From NCBI RefSeq assembly GCF_900182835.1, contig NZ_FXUB01000003.1, positions 62,001 through 126,000 of the forward strand: DNA of 64,000 nucleotides. The letters run 5' to 3'. The stretch is from Desulfurobacterium pacificum. GTDB lineage: Bacteria; Aquificota; Aquificia; Desulfurobacteriales; Desulfurobacteriaceae. Made by a program: the position numbers and the translations under genes. Numbering within the stretch: position 1 is the stretch's first letter; each line of letters starts with the position of its first letter. Positions 36,694 through 43,892 of this stretch are shown piece after piece. The notes beneath the pieces are model-generated. The model did not search any database and had not been told where the DNA came from. It was given only the letters and a program-made list of their open reading frames with translations.

Positions 36694-36722
36694 TTGACAC
36701 TTTTTGCTCTCTTAAATAAACT
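36694..36722 (+). promoter_or_regulatory. Sigma-70-type promoter of rpmE
   Basis: TTGACA (36694-36699) and TAAACT (36717-36722) are spaced by exactly 17 bases in the 87-base divergent gap between dedA and rpmE, pointing to rpmE. The start of rpmE lies 38 bases downstream, with AGGAGG at 36746-36751. Confidence 0.6.
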
Positions 36723-36760
36723 TTCCGTTCGCGAAGAAACAAATTAGGAGGTTGATTATA

Positions 36761-36967
36761 ATGAAAAAAGGTATCCATCCGGAATACAAAGAGACGAGAG
36801 TTGTATGTGCGTGTGGTAATACGTGGGTTACAAGGTCTACAAAGTTTCCTGAAATTAAAGTGGAAGTTTGCAACGCTTGCCATCCGTTCTATACAGGAAG
36901 CCAGAAGCAGAAGGTTGTAAGAGGTAGGGTAGAGAAGTTCCTTTCTAAATATGAAGGGAAGTATTAA
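36761..36967 (+). CDS. rpmE: 50S ribosomal protein L31 (zinc-type)
   Basis: A 68-residue ribosomal protein. [40 protein letters not shown] and [17 protein letters not shown] are characteristic. The two Cys pairs (CACG, CNAC) show the zinc-binding form. An in-frame TTG at 36752 is rejected because the ATG at 36761 is correctly spaced from AGGAGG. Confidence 0.98.
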   Translation: MKKGIHPEYKETRVVCACGNTWVTRSTKFPEIKVEVCNACHPFYTGSQKQKVVRGRVEKFLSKYEGKY

Positions 36968-37362
36968 TGGGGATTTCTTTAGTTGCTCAAACAGAAGATA
37001 TGCTGAGAGTTGTTGCCACGGCAGCCAGGGTTTGCTACTCCGGGCTGCCTGTGGATGAACTCCTTTCAAGGTTTTCAGATGAAGATAACGAGAAATTGAT
37101 TAAAAAAGTTGTCGGAATGGGTCACCTTTCTGTTGTTGAACACGGCGTTATGACGTTTTCTGTTCCTTCTTCTTTTAAAGAAGAACTGTTTAAAGTGATG
37201 ATGGAAAAACCTTTTTTAAAGATTACAGAAAAAGAGGATGGTTTTTTTGTTACGCTTAACTTGAGGACAATAGTTGAACTGATTAACGAAATGCCGGAGT
37301 TAGGATTTTCTAAAGAGTTAAGAAAGTTCGTTCCCGATTTTTTGAAGGATGTTATCAAATAG
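36967..37362 (+). CDS. Shortened ThyX-like protein lacking the RHR motif
   Basis: A 131-residue protein. Residues 14-67 look like the N-terminus of flavin-dependent thymidylate synthase: VVATAARVCYSGLPVDELLS, then MGHLSVVEHGVMTFSV with the ThyX H-x-S-x-x-EH. After this the family normally has a segment with the flavin/dUMP motif RHR...QS-R-Y; here the sequence passes directly to FFVTLNLRTIVELINEM, which resembles the NARxLxHF region near the ThyX C-terminus. About half of a usual ThyX (210-250 residues) is missing, from the middle. It cannot be an ordinary ThyX; a regulatory or decayed role is open. It is coupled to rpmE by a 1-base overlap. Confidence 0.65.
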   Translation: MGISLVAQTEDMLRVVATAARVCYSGLPVDELLSRFSDEDNEKLIKKVVGMGHLSVVEHGVMTFSVPSSFKEELFKVMMEKPFLKITEKEDGFFVTLNLRTIVELINEMPELGFSKELRKFVPDFLKDVIK

Positions 37363-38392
37363 AGCGGTTTATAGTTATACCCTTTTCGCCTTTTAAAAAT
37401 TCTCTTTTTTGCTCCTCACCTTTTGAAAAGTTTCCTGCAAAGCGCATGTAGAGTAGATTAAATCCTTCTTTTTTAAGTTCTTCACGTATTTCTTCTTCAA
37501 TTTTTAGTAACTTTTCCTTCAAGATTTCAGAGTCGGTAAAAAAGTCTATTGAAAAATCCCCCCCACTCCCCACTTTCACCAGCAGTCCTACCTTTCCCTC
37601 TTCTGCTTCTATCTCTAAAAACACGCTTTTTATCTCATCCTGCTCTTTAGGCAGATAAATTGTTCCTTTAAAGCCTTCATCAAACAGGAATGGGATAATT
37701 ATTAGCGAAGTAACGGCAAAAAATCCAAAACTTGAAAGTAGAGACTGAACAGCAGACTTTATCATTTCTCTGGTTACTTCCGGGCGTTTTTCTTTAACCT
37801 TTTCAAAGTTCTCGTCTTCTAAAAGCGCAAGCAGAGAAAGAATAAGGTGAGACTGCCTTTTGGGAATTCCGTTCTGGGCTAAAAACTTAAGGGACTTTTC
37901 TACTTCTTTTTTTATTTCAGGGGACTGTTTTGCCAGATAAGAAACGATTAACTGAACCACAAAAGGGTCTTTTAAAAGCTCCAGACCTTTGAGGGCTTCC
38001 TGCGGTGCAAAGTTTGAAAGCAGGTTTTTCAGCACGTTAAGGGTGCTTTGAACTTCGCCTTCTACCAGAGAAAGCTCTATCTTCGGGAATATAGACTTTA
38101 ACCTGAACAGCAGCTCTTCGCCGATTTTGAACTCTCTGTCAACGTTTACGTCTGCTATGAGCATTAATTTTCCAGAGCGCAGTTTTGCCTTTCCTTCCGG
38201 CGTGTAACCTTCAAACGTTGCCTTGATTAAAAGCGTTTCAAATTCTTCTTTCATGTCCTTTTTAGTAGAGCCGGAAGAAATCGTAGAAAGTAACCTTTTC
38301 ATGTCTTGGAATGAGAAATTTTCAAGCTTTATCGGCAGGTCGCGCGATACCCCTTCTATGGGGAGTATCCCCTCTACCCTCCTGATTTCCAT
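37355..38392 (-). CDS. Conserved hypothetical, FliK-like C-terminal architecture
   Basis: A 345-residue protein that I do not firmly recognise. The N-terminal third is mixed alpha/beta (AKLRSGKLMLIADVNVDREF), the middle is helical (ALKGLELLKDPFVVQLIVSYL to EMIKSAVQSLLSSFG) with one hydrophobic stretch (FFAVTSLIIIPFLF). The C-terminal part, TIYLPKEQDEIKSVFLEIEA with GKVGLLVKV, LKKEGFNLLYMRF, has the strand-strand-helix pattern of FliK-type C-terminal domains. It is last in the operon after cysK, and ends convergent to the ThyX-like gene. Confidence 0.5.
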   Translation of the reverse strand: MEIRRVEGILPIEGVSRDLPIKLENFSFQDMKRLLSTISSGSTKKDMKEEFETLLIKATFEGYTPEGKAKLRSGKLMLIADVNVDREFKIGEELLFRLKSIFPKIELSLVEGEVQSTLNVLKNLLSNFAPQEALKGLELLKDPFVVQLIVSYLAKQSPEIKKEVEKSLKFLAQNGIPKRQSHLILSLLALLEDENFEKVKEKRPEVTREMIKSAVQSLLSSFGFFAVTSLIIIPFLFDEGFKGTIYLPKEQDEIKSVFLEIEAEEGKVGLLVKVGSGGDFSIDFFTDSEILKEKLLKIEEEIREELKKEGFNLLYMRFAGNFSKGEEQKREFLKGEKGITINRSI

Positions 38393-38407
38393 CCCTTCTC
38401 CGCCAAA

Positions 38408-39316
38408 TCATTCAAAAAGGTCTGTGCTTAAATACCTTTCTCCTGTATCCGGTAAAACGGTTACAGCCGTTTTCTTTCCTGTTTCTTTAGCAACTTTTAT
38501 AGCCGCTGCAACGTTTGCGCCGGAGGAGATTCCCGGTAGAACGCCGTAATTCCTTGCCAGCAGTTTTGCGTAGCGTTTTGCCTCTTCGTAAGTAACGGTT
38601 TCTACTCTATCGCAGAGGCTTTTATCAAAGTTTGCCGGAACGAAACCTGCGCCTATTCCCTGAATTTTATGAATTCCCGGTTTACCGCCGGAAATAACTG
38701 AACTCTCAGCAGGCTCAACGGCAACGCAGAGGCACTCTGGGTTTACTTCTTTAAATCTTTTTGCGATGCCTGTAAACGTTCCTCCTGTTCCGACGCCTGC
38801 TACGAAAAGTTCCGGCAGTTTTCCGATTTGTTCCAGTATTTCCACGGAAGTTTTTTCGTAGTGTACGCGGGGGTTTGCCGGGTTTTCAAACTGCCTTGCG
38901 GGGAAGTAGAGGTGAGGATTTTTAGATATCAGCTCTTCAACCTTTTTAACTGCACCGGGAATTCCTTCCTCTTTCGGCGTTAGTATCAATTCAGCGCCGT
39001 AGGCTCTGAGTATCTTCTTCCTTTCTTCGCTCATGTTTTCAGGCATAACTATCGTGCATTTATAACCTTTAGCAGCGCATACTAAAGCTAATCCTATGCC
39101 GGTGTTACCGCTCGTTGCTTCTATTACTGTTTTTTCCGGCGTCAGCTCACCGCTTCTTTCCCCTTCCTCTATTATCGCCAGCGCGACTCTATCCTTTATT
39201 GAACCGCCCGGATTGAACATCTCAAGCTTTAAAAACAGCTTTATCCCTTCAATTTCAATTTCTAACAGCGGCGTATTGCCTATCTCTTCAAGGATAGACC
39301 TTGACAACATCTTCAT
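38408..39316 (-). CDS. cysK: Cysteine synthase A
   Basis: A 302-residue fold-type II PLP enzyme. The PLP Lys is in NPGGSIKDRVAL, the cofactor-binding loop is EATSGNTGIGLALVCAAKGY, GVGTGGTFTGIAKRF holds the phosphate, and GISSGANVAAAI is near the C-terminus. It makes cysteine from O-acetylserine and sulfide (O-phosphoserine is possible). The ATG at 39316 has AGGAG at good spacing; a TTG at 39322 is too close to it. Its start lies 29 bases inside the Trm10-like gene. Confidence 0.93.
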   Translation of the reverse strand: MKMLSRSILEEIGNTPLLEIEIEGIKLFLKLEMFNPGGSIKDRVALAIIEEGERSGELTPEKTVIEATSGNTGIGLALVCAAKGYKCTIVMPENMSEERKKILRAYGAELILTPKEEGIPGAVKKVEELISKNPHLYFPARQFENPANPRVHYEKTSVEILEQIGKLPELFVAGVGTGGTFTGIAKRFKEVNPECLCVAVEPAESSVISGGKPGIHKIQGIGAGFVPANFDKSLCDRVETVTYEEAKRYAKLLARNYGVLPGISSGANVAAAIKVAKETGKKTAVTVLPDTGERYLSTDLFE

Positions 39317-40373
39317 CGCCAATCTCCTCTACCACAAAAACTTCTTTACCTCTTTTTTTTGTTTTACCTTTAACTTTATCAAATAAGGAATTTTTAAACA
39401 CGAAAAATCCCCCCACATGCCCCGCTGCCTTCCTGAACAAAAAGTCAGATATTCCAAACTCTTCCTGCCACTTTTTCCACTTTTCTTCCGGAATTCCCCT
39501 TAAAAGACCGGTGCTGTTGTAAAATTTAACAACCTCTTTCTGAAGGGTTTTCCTGAGCCAGCGTAGCTTTGAATCTCTCGTCAGATTTTCCCTTACAACT
39601 TCTTCAAGGCTTTTGTTTTCCGTTAAATACTGACACACTATCTTTGTTATTTCGTTTATCCTGTCAGGAACAATCTCAACTTGCCCTTTGTAGGTTATCT
39701 TTCTGTGCTTAACTTCAGGCAGGATTTCAGCCGTTGAACCTTTTAACCTTTCGCTGCTGTCAACGATACCGCCAATCAGTATAAGAGTGCTTTCGTCCAC
39801 TTCTTCGTGGGTAAATTCTTTTTCGGCGTTTGGGTCTAAAACGATAACGTTTTTAAAGCTGTTTATCTCAACCGTTTTGAAGGGAACTTTCGGCCTGAAA
39901 AATTCCTGCAGAAAGGACCTTCCTTCCTCGTCTAAAGACGTAACTGCGAAATTTTCAGGCGTAAAGTAGTCTTTTACAATTCCAAAAGCTATTTCAATCT
40001 GAACGGCAAGGCTTTTTTTCTCCGATGGTAGCAACTTTTCAAAAAGAGAAAAATCCACCCCCACCGTCGGATACCTGAACTCTACGTTAGAAAAGTCTAT
40101 TTCCCCTCTGCCTTTAACGATAACAGCATCAGCCTTTTCTTCACCCCTTAGTCCCAAAAACTTTACGCCTTCTACTTCCCCTAAAACCTTTCCCGGCTTT
40201 ATCTCCTTGCCAAAATTTTTAGCTTTTATAACGCCAAACCTTCCCCTTGCAATTTCCCACGCAGCCCTGTTTAAAAAGTTGCCCCTTCCCGGAAACAGCA
40301 GAAACTTCGGACGGAAAATCCCTTCTTTTTTTAGCTTTTCTGCTATTAACTGGCAGGGTTTCCTAAACTTCAT
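39288..40373 (-). CDS. Trm10-family (SPOUT) tRNA m1G9/m1A9 methyltransferase
   Basis: A 361-residue protein. The core follows the Trm10 order: VGVDFSLFEKLLPSEKKSLA (counterpart of DxSFDxLM...E..SL), NVIVLDPNAEKEFTH, LILIGGIVDSSERLKGSTAE (the GGIVD block), and KITYKGQVEIVPDRINEITK. These match archaeal Trm10, which methylates N1 of purine 9 in tRNA with S-adenosylmethionine. Residues 1-110 form an extra N-terminal domain. The family is known chiefly from archaea and eukaryotes. It overlaps yraN and cysK by 4 and 29 bases. Confidence 0.8.
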   Translation of the reverse strand: MKFRKPCQLIAEKLKKEGIFRPKFLLFPGRGNFLNRAAWEIARGRFGVIKAKNFGKEIKPGKVLGEVEGVKFLGLRGEEKADAVIVKGRGEIDFSNVEFRYPTVGVDFSLFEKLLPSEKKSLAVQIEIAFGIVKDYFTPENFAVTSLDEEGRSFLQEFFRPKVPFKTVEINSFKNVIVLDPNAEKEFTHEEVDESTLILIGGIVDSSERLKGSTAEILPEVKHRKITYKGQVEIVPDRINEITKIVCQYLTENKSLEEVVRENLTRDSKLRWLRKTLQKEVVKFYNSTGLLRGIPEEKWKKWQEEFGISDFLFRKAAGHVGGFFVFKNSLFDKVKGKTKKRGKEVFVVEEIGDEDVVKVYP

Positions 40374-40732
40374 TGGAAAGCGTCCTCTACGTGTTCTATT
40401 TCATACTTTCCGTTTTCTTCCGTAATTCCTATAACATCAAACCTTATCGCTTCGTAGTCAACAAAGCGCTTTTGCAAGAAGTAGAGTGCAGTCTTCTTTA
40501 TCTTTTCTATTTTCTTTCTGCCAATAGATTCCAGTGGATTAACAAGGTTTTTTTTCTTTCTCAGCTTAACTTCAACGAAAACAACCGTTTTAGAACTGCT
40601 TTCGTAGGCTATCAGGTCAATCTCTCCCCAGTAGCTCCTGAAGTTTTTCCCTATAATATCGTAGCCTTTCTTCAACAGGTAGCGGGAAGCTATCCTTTCC
40701 CCTTCTAACCCTTTTTCCCTTGACCCTTCCAA
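40370..40732 (-). CDS. YraN family (UPF0102) nuclease-fold protein
   Basis: A 120-residue restriction-endonuclease-fold protein. The conserved core is [34 protein letters not shown] and VFVEVKLRKK, giving the E...D...ExK acidic residues of the PD-(D/E)XK family. Function is not established; related proteins are linked with DNA processing or the Holliday junction. Its first 116 bases overlap the end of rnhB out of frame, yet both reading frames match their families. Confidence 0.85.
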   Translation of the reverse strand: MEGSREKGLEGERIASRYLLKKGYDIIGKNFRSYWGEIDLIAYESSSKTVVFVEVKLRKKKNLVNPLESIGRKKIEKIKKTALYFLQKRFVDYEAIRFDVIGITEENGKYEIEHVEDAFQ

Positions 40733-41321
40733 AACTGCCTCTGTGTATCGGCGTTATTCCCATTTTATCAATGGCAGCGATGTGTTTTTTCGTCGGATAC
40801 CCTTTATTGCTTGAAAAGTCGTATCCCGGAAAGATTTCTTCAAACGATTTCATTATGTAATCCCTTGTTACTTTTGCCAGGACGCTTGCACAGGCGCAGG
40901 AAAAGCTCCTCTCATCACCTTTGACTAAAACCAAAGAGTTTTCCTCGTATCCTTCAACTTTCAGGTAGTCTGTTATAAGAAAGTCCGGCTTTTCTTTTAA
41001 ACCTTTCAGCGCCCTGTGAACAGCGAGCAGAGTGGCTTTGTAGATGTTAAGAGAGTCTATTTCCAGAGAATCGGCAAATCCGACGGAAAAATCAAGGCAC
41101 GAATTGACTATCTCGTAAAAAAGGTTTTCTCTTTCACTTTCTTTGAGTTTTTTTGAGTCTTTAAAAAGAAAAGGATTGACGTTAGGCGGGAACACAACAA
41201 CCGCTGCTACTACTGGTCCTGCCAAAGGACCTCTTCCCGCTTCGTCAATCCCTGCTATTCTTTTGTAACCTTTATTCCAGAGTTCTCTTTCAAACTTTAA
41301 GATTACTTGCTGGTCATCCAC
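40617..41321 (-). CDS. rnhB: Ribonuclease HII
   Basis: A 234-residue nuclease. The catalytic acidic residues lie in [31 protein letters not shown] and [13 protein letters not shown], and [12 protein letters not shown] with [10 protein letters not shown] marks the C-terminal end of the usual domain. About 25 extra residues follow ([20 protein letters not shown] and on), encoded in the segment shared with yraN. It removes ribonucleotides from DNA. Confidence 0.95.
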   Translation of the reverse strand: MDDQQVILKFERELWNKGYKRIAGIDEAGRGPLAGPVVAAVVVFPPNVNPFLFKDSKKLKESERENLFYEIVNSCLDFSVGFADSLEIDSLNIYKATLLAVHRALKGLKEKPDFLITDYLKVEGYEENSLVLVKGDERSFSCACASVLAKVTRDYIMKSFEEIFPGYDFSSNKGYPTKKHIAAIDKMGITPIHRGSFGRVKGKRVRRGKDSFPLPVEERLRYYREKLQELLGRD

Positions 41322-41677
41322 TCTTTTTTCTCTTTAATTCTTGCAGCCTTACCTTTACGCTCTCTGAGGTAGTAGAGTCTTGCTCTTCTTACGATACCTC
41401 TCTTGAGAACTTCTACCTTTTCAATTACGGGAGCGTGCATAGGGAACGTTCTTTCAATACCAATTCCGTAAGATACCTTTCTTACTGTGAAGGTTGCGTC
41501 CGTTCCGCCGCCTCTCTTTCTGATTACAACGCCTTCAAAAGCCTGAATTCTTTCCTTATCTCCTTCCTTTACCTTTACGTAAACTCTTACAGTATCTCCA
41601 GGTCTAAATTCAGGTATATCATTTCTCATATATTTTTCCTGAACAGTCTTCATTAAAGCATCAAGTCCGCCTAACAT
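41303..41677 (-). CDS. rplS: 50S ribosomal protein L19
   Basis: A 124-residue ribosomal protein. [60 protein letters not shown], and [20 protein letters not shown] are the L19 blocks. The frame extends 21 codons upstream, but ATG 41677 with GGGAGG is the natural start. The last 19 bases overlap rnhB, so L19 leads the operon rplS-rnhB-yraN-trm10-cysK. Confidence 0.97.
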   Translation of the reverse strand: MLGGLDALMKTVQEKYMRNDIPEFRPGDTVRVYVKVKEGDKERIQAFEGVVIRKRGGGTDATFTVRKVSYGIGIERTFPMHAPVIEKVEVLKRGIVRRARLYYLRERKGKAARIKEKKEWMTSK

Positions 41678-41712
41678 GGTAAACCTCCCTGAAAAGTTAA
41701 AAGTGCGGGCAA

Positions 41713-41740
41713 ATTTTATGGAAAAAATCCTCTTTGTCAA
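41713..41740 (-). promoter_or_regulatory. Sigma-70-type promoter of rplS operon
   Basis: On the minus strand TTGACA (41740-41735) and TAAAAT (41718-41713) are spaced by 16 bases, 36 bases before the rplS start. It lies between tRNA-Arg and rplS, both on the minus strand, so the ribosomal operon can be transcribed independently. Confidence 0.6.
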
Positions 41741-41756
41741 GCCCTAAAAATAAAAA

Positions 41757-41833
41757 TGGTGCGCCCGGCAGGGATCGAACCTGCGACCTCGAGATTAGGA
41801 ATCTCGCGCTCTATCCTACTGAGCTACGGGCGC
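41757..41833 (-). tRNA. tRNA-Arg (anticodon CCU)
   Basis: A 77-base tRNA with encoded CCA. The acceptor stem is GCGCCCG/CGGGCGC (7 bp), the D stem GCTC/GAGC, and the anticodon stem CGAGA/TCTCG with loop TTCCTAA, anticodon CCT. The T arm is GCAGG-TTCGATC-CCTGC. It reads AGG codons for arginine. Confidence 0.97.
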
Positions 41834-41853
41834 ACGTTTTGAAGATAGTTAGA

Positions 41854-41881
41854 AAAATAAACCTCTACTTTTGTATGTCAA
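41854..41881 (-). promoter_or_regulatory. Probable promoter of tRNA-Arg
   Basis: On the minus strand TTGACA (41881-41876) and TATTTT (41859-41854) are spaced by 16 bases, ending about 20 bases before the tRNA 5' end. The -35 box overlaps the stop of ruvX. Confidence 0.5.
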
Positions 41882-42297
41882 CTTCTGCTTTCCAGCCACT
41901 CTTTTAGTATGAGCGCTGCTGCTATGTCGTCTAAGAATTCCCTTTTTCTGTTGAGGCTGTTCATCAACTCTTCAGCTTCAGCGGTAGAAAAAGATTCGTC
42001 TGTGAAAACGATTTTAACGTCGTTCTTACCATGTTCTTTCAGAAATTCTTTCAACTTTGAGGCAAACTTTTCAATCTTTTCGGCAATTTTGGTTTTTTCT
42101 CCTTTACTGTTTAAAGGTAGTCCGATTACTACCGTTCCAACGTTTTTCTCTTCTATCGTTTTTAGCAGTTTTTCAAAGGTTTCTCTGTTGCTTTTTCTGA
42201 AAATTACTTCGTGAGGCTGTGCCGTTAGCTTTAAAGGGTCAGACAGCGCTACGCCTATTCTTTTAAAGCCTACATCTAAAGCCATTACTCTTTTCAA
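41878..42297 (-). CDS. ruvX: Holliday junction resolvase-like RuvX/YqgF
   Basis: A 139-residue RNase H-like protein. The N-terminal VMALDVGFKRIGVALSDPLK holds the first catalytic Asp, VVIGLPLNSKGEK follows, and the C-terminal FTDESFSTAEAEELM and FLDDIAAALILKEWL supply the acidic residues. YqgF is needed for pre-16S rRNA 5' processing in bacteria. It follows the ThiS-like gene by 3 bases. Confidence 0.94.
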   Translation of the reverse strand: MKRVMALDVGFKRIGVALSDPLKLTAQPHEVIFRKSNRETFEKLLKTIEEKNVGTVVIGLPLNSKGEKTKIAEKIEKFASKLKEFLKEHGKNDVKIVFTDESFSTAEAEELMNSLNRKREFLDDIAAALILKEWLESRS

Positions 42298-42300
42298 GCT

Positions 42301-42507
42301 TTACCCCTTTGACGTTGCAATTACGATTTTTACCCTGTCTCCCGGCTTTATCCTTTCATCGTCGCATAGTAGCTTGCCGTCTTTTAAAACTACGGCAGTT
42401 TCGGGGTAGATGTTCAGCGATTCTAAGAGTTCGTCCACTCTTATAGATTTCTTTTCTATTGTAACTTCTTCTGTTTTTCCGTCTATTTCTACCGCAATTG
42501 TGTTCAT
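42301..42507 (-). CDS. ThiS/MoaD-like beta-grasp protein
   Basis: A 68-residue protein with a ubiquitin-like pattern: TIAVEIDGKTEEVTIEKKS, the helix VDELLESLNIYP, AVVLKDGKLLCDDERIKPGD and VKIVIATSKG. ThiS/MoaD sulfur carriers end in Gly-Gly, which is adenylated and thiocarboxylated; this one ends Lys-Gly. It may be a tRNA-thiolation carrier (TtuB-like) or a divergent member. It is the first gene of the ruvX operon and divergent from the mntA gene over 62 bases. Confidence 0.7.
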   Translation of the reverse strand: MNTIAVEIDGKTEEVTIEKKSIRVDELLESLNIYPETAVVLKDGKLLCDDERIKPGDRVKIVIATSKG

Positions 42508-42569
42508 GTTTTCTCCTATCTTTGCTTAGGGTGTTAATATATTATTGCTTAAATTTTGGAGAAAGAGCC

Positions 42570-42866
42570 GTGCTTAGAAAAGTGAAAATAGAGACTATAG
42601 AGGATTTGAAAAGATTTTTGATTGAGTTTTTTGAAGGTGAGGAGGTGGGGATTTTTCTTTTCGGTTCAAGGGCAAGAGGTGATAACTCATCCTTTTCCGA
42701 TGTTGATATTGCCTTTCTTTCGTCTAAAGACATTTCTGATAAATTGACTCTTTTGAGGGAATTTATTGAAGAGAGCAATTTTCCCTATAAAGTTGACCTT
42801 GTGGATTTGTCTCGCGCTAATAAGTTAAAGGACATAGTTTTGAGAGAGAGTATTAGATGGCTTTGA
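42570..42866 (+). CDS. Minimal nucleotidyltransferase (MNT domain)
   Basis: A 98-residue protein starting with GTG after GGAGAAAG. The catalytic motif is FLFGSRARGDNSSFSDVDIA, GSX10DXD, with a third acidic residue in KVDLVDLSRAN. It pairs with the HEPN protein downstream, whose ATG overlaps its end by 10 bases. Longer upstream extension of the frame (24 codons) lacks a good start context. It is a second MNT/HEPN pair in this window, from a different subfamily than the 20.1-20.9 kb pair. Confidence 0.85.
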   Translation: MLRKVKIETIEDLKRFLIEFFEGEEVGIFLFGSRARGDNSSFSDVDIAFLSSKDISDKLTLLREFIEESNFPYKVDLVDLSRANKLKDIVLRESIRWL

Positions 42867-43280
42867 AAGAACAGCTTGAATCTCTCAAATCTGCATTCAG
42901 CAGGCTTAAAGGGGCTCAAGAAAAAGCAAAGAGCTCTTCGCTGGAAGATTATCCTTTTTTTTAGAAATAGCGCCATTCAAAGGTTTGAATTTACCGTTGA
43001 AATACTGTGGAAAACGGTTAAAACTTTCTTAAAAGAGATTGAGGGTATTGAATGCAGGAGTCCTAAATCCTGTATAAGGGGCTTCTTTTCTGTCGGCTAT
43101 CTGTCTGAAGACGAAGTTTTGCTGCTTTTGAGAATGATAGATGATAGAAACTTAACTTCTCATGCTTACATTGAAGAAGTTGCAGAAGAAATTTTTCGCA
43201 GAATAGTTGAATATGAGCCTTTGATAGAAAAAATAATTAATATTTTGGAGGAGCGTGTTTATAATGAAAATCTACCTTGA
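42857..43280 (+). pseudogene. HEPN partner of nucleotidyltransferase (HI0074/HepT-like), frameshifted at T8
   Basis: The frame opens at ATG 42857 as ALKEQLESLKSAFSRLKGAQ and meets TAG straight after DYPFF, at a run of eight T (42955-42962). Removing one T joins it exactly to the downstream frame FFRNSAIQRFEFTVEILWKT, the conserved RD/N-x-x-IQRFE-x-x-x-E block of the HI0074 family. The frame goes on to the HEPN motif RNLTSHAY (R-X4-H-X-Y) and ends at 43280. Unshifted, only a 35-residue fragment or an internal start would be made. True mutation, sequencing error at a homopolymer and transcriptional slippage at T8 are all possible. Confidence 0.8.
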
Positions 43281-43584
43281 TGACTGGAGGCAGCCGCCGC
43301 CGGGATACCTGTGGGTGAAAACCGTTAACGACCTGAAGAAAATAGTTAAGGAGAGAGGTAGAGAAATAGAAGTTCTTGACCTTGACAATTATTTAGAAGA
43401 ATATTCTGTTTTTGGTGGTAACGGTATTGATTTTATAAATTGGCTTGAAGAAGTTGTTTATACTGGTGAAGTTGAGTTGAATCCTGATGTTAAAATTATT
43501 TCTCACTCTTCTGACCCAATTATGAGAGCAAAAATAGAGGAAATTGGTGAAAACATAAAAGCCTTTTTAAGGAGTAGAAAATGA
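43264..43584 (+). CDS. Cyclic-phosphate-processing receiver-like (cREC) protein
   Basis: A 106-residue protein. The start KIYLDDWRQPPPGYLWVKTV has the LDD-x-R-x-P-P-G-Y/W pattern of the stand-alone receiver-like domain known as cREC (cyclic-phosphate processing receiver). VLDLDNYLEEY gives a further acidic stretch. The biochemical role is not established. The ATG at 43264 is 10 bases after GGAGGAG and overlaps the end of the HEPN gene; the end overlaps gatC by 4 bases. It may act with the MNT/HEPN pair or may be a passenger. Confidence 0.6.
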   Translation: MKIYLDDWRQPPPGYLWVKTVNDLKKIVKERGREIEVLDLDNYLEEYSVFGGNGIDFINWLEEVVYTGEVELNPDVKIISHSSDPIMRAKIEEIGENIKAFLRSRK

Positions 43585-43871
43585 AGTTAAGTAAAGAAGA
43601 AGTCAAGCACATAGCCATGCTTTCAAGGCTTACCCTTTCTGAAGAGGAGGTGGAAAAGTTTCAGGAGCAGCTCTCAAGAATTCTTGACTTTGTTGAAAAG
43701 TTAAATGAACTTGATACTGAAGGTATAGACCCCAAATTCCAAATTATTCCTCCTCAAAACGTTTTAAGAGAAGACGTGCCTGGCGTGAGCCTGCCAAGAG
43801 AAAAAGCTCTTATGAATGCACCGGAAACGGACGGTGAGTACTTTATAGTACCTAAAGTTGTGAGAAAGTAA
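43581..43871 (+). CDS. gatC: Asp-tRNA(Asn)/Glu-tRNA(Gln) amidotransferase subunit C
   Basis: A 96-residue GatC. KLSKEEVKHIAMLSRLTLSE, EEVEKFQEQLSRILDFVEKL and VLREDVPGVSLPREKALMNA, ending in EYFIVPKVV, are the conserved blocks. It stabilises GatA in the transamidosome. It overlaps the cREC gene (ATGA) and lies 21 bases before gatA. gatB is elsewhere. Confidence 0.96.
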   Translation: MKLSKEEVKHIAMLSRLTLSEEEVEKFQEQLSRILDFVEKLNELDTEGIDPKFQIIPPQNVLREDVPGVSLPREKALMNAPETDGEYFIVPKVVRK

Positions 43872-43892
43872 TTAAAACACTGGAGGTAAGCT

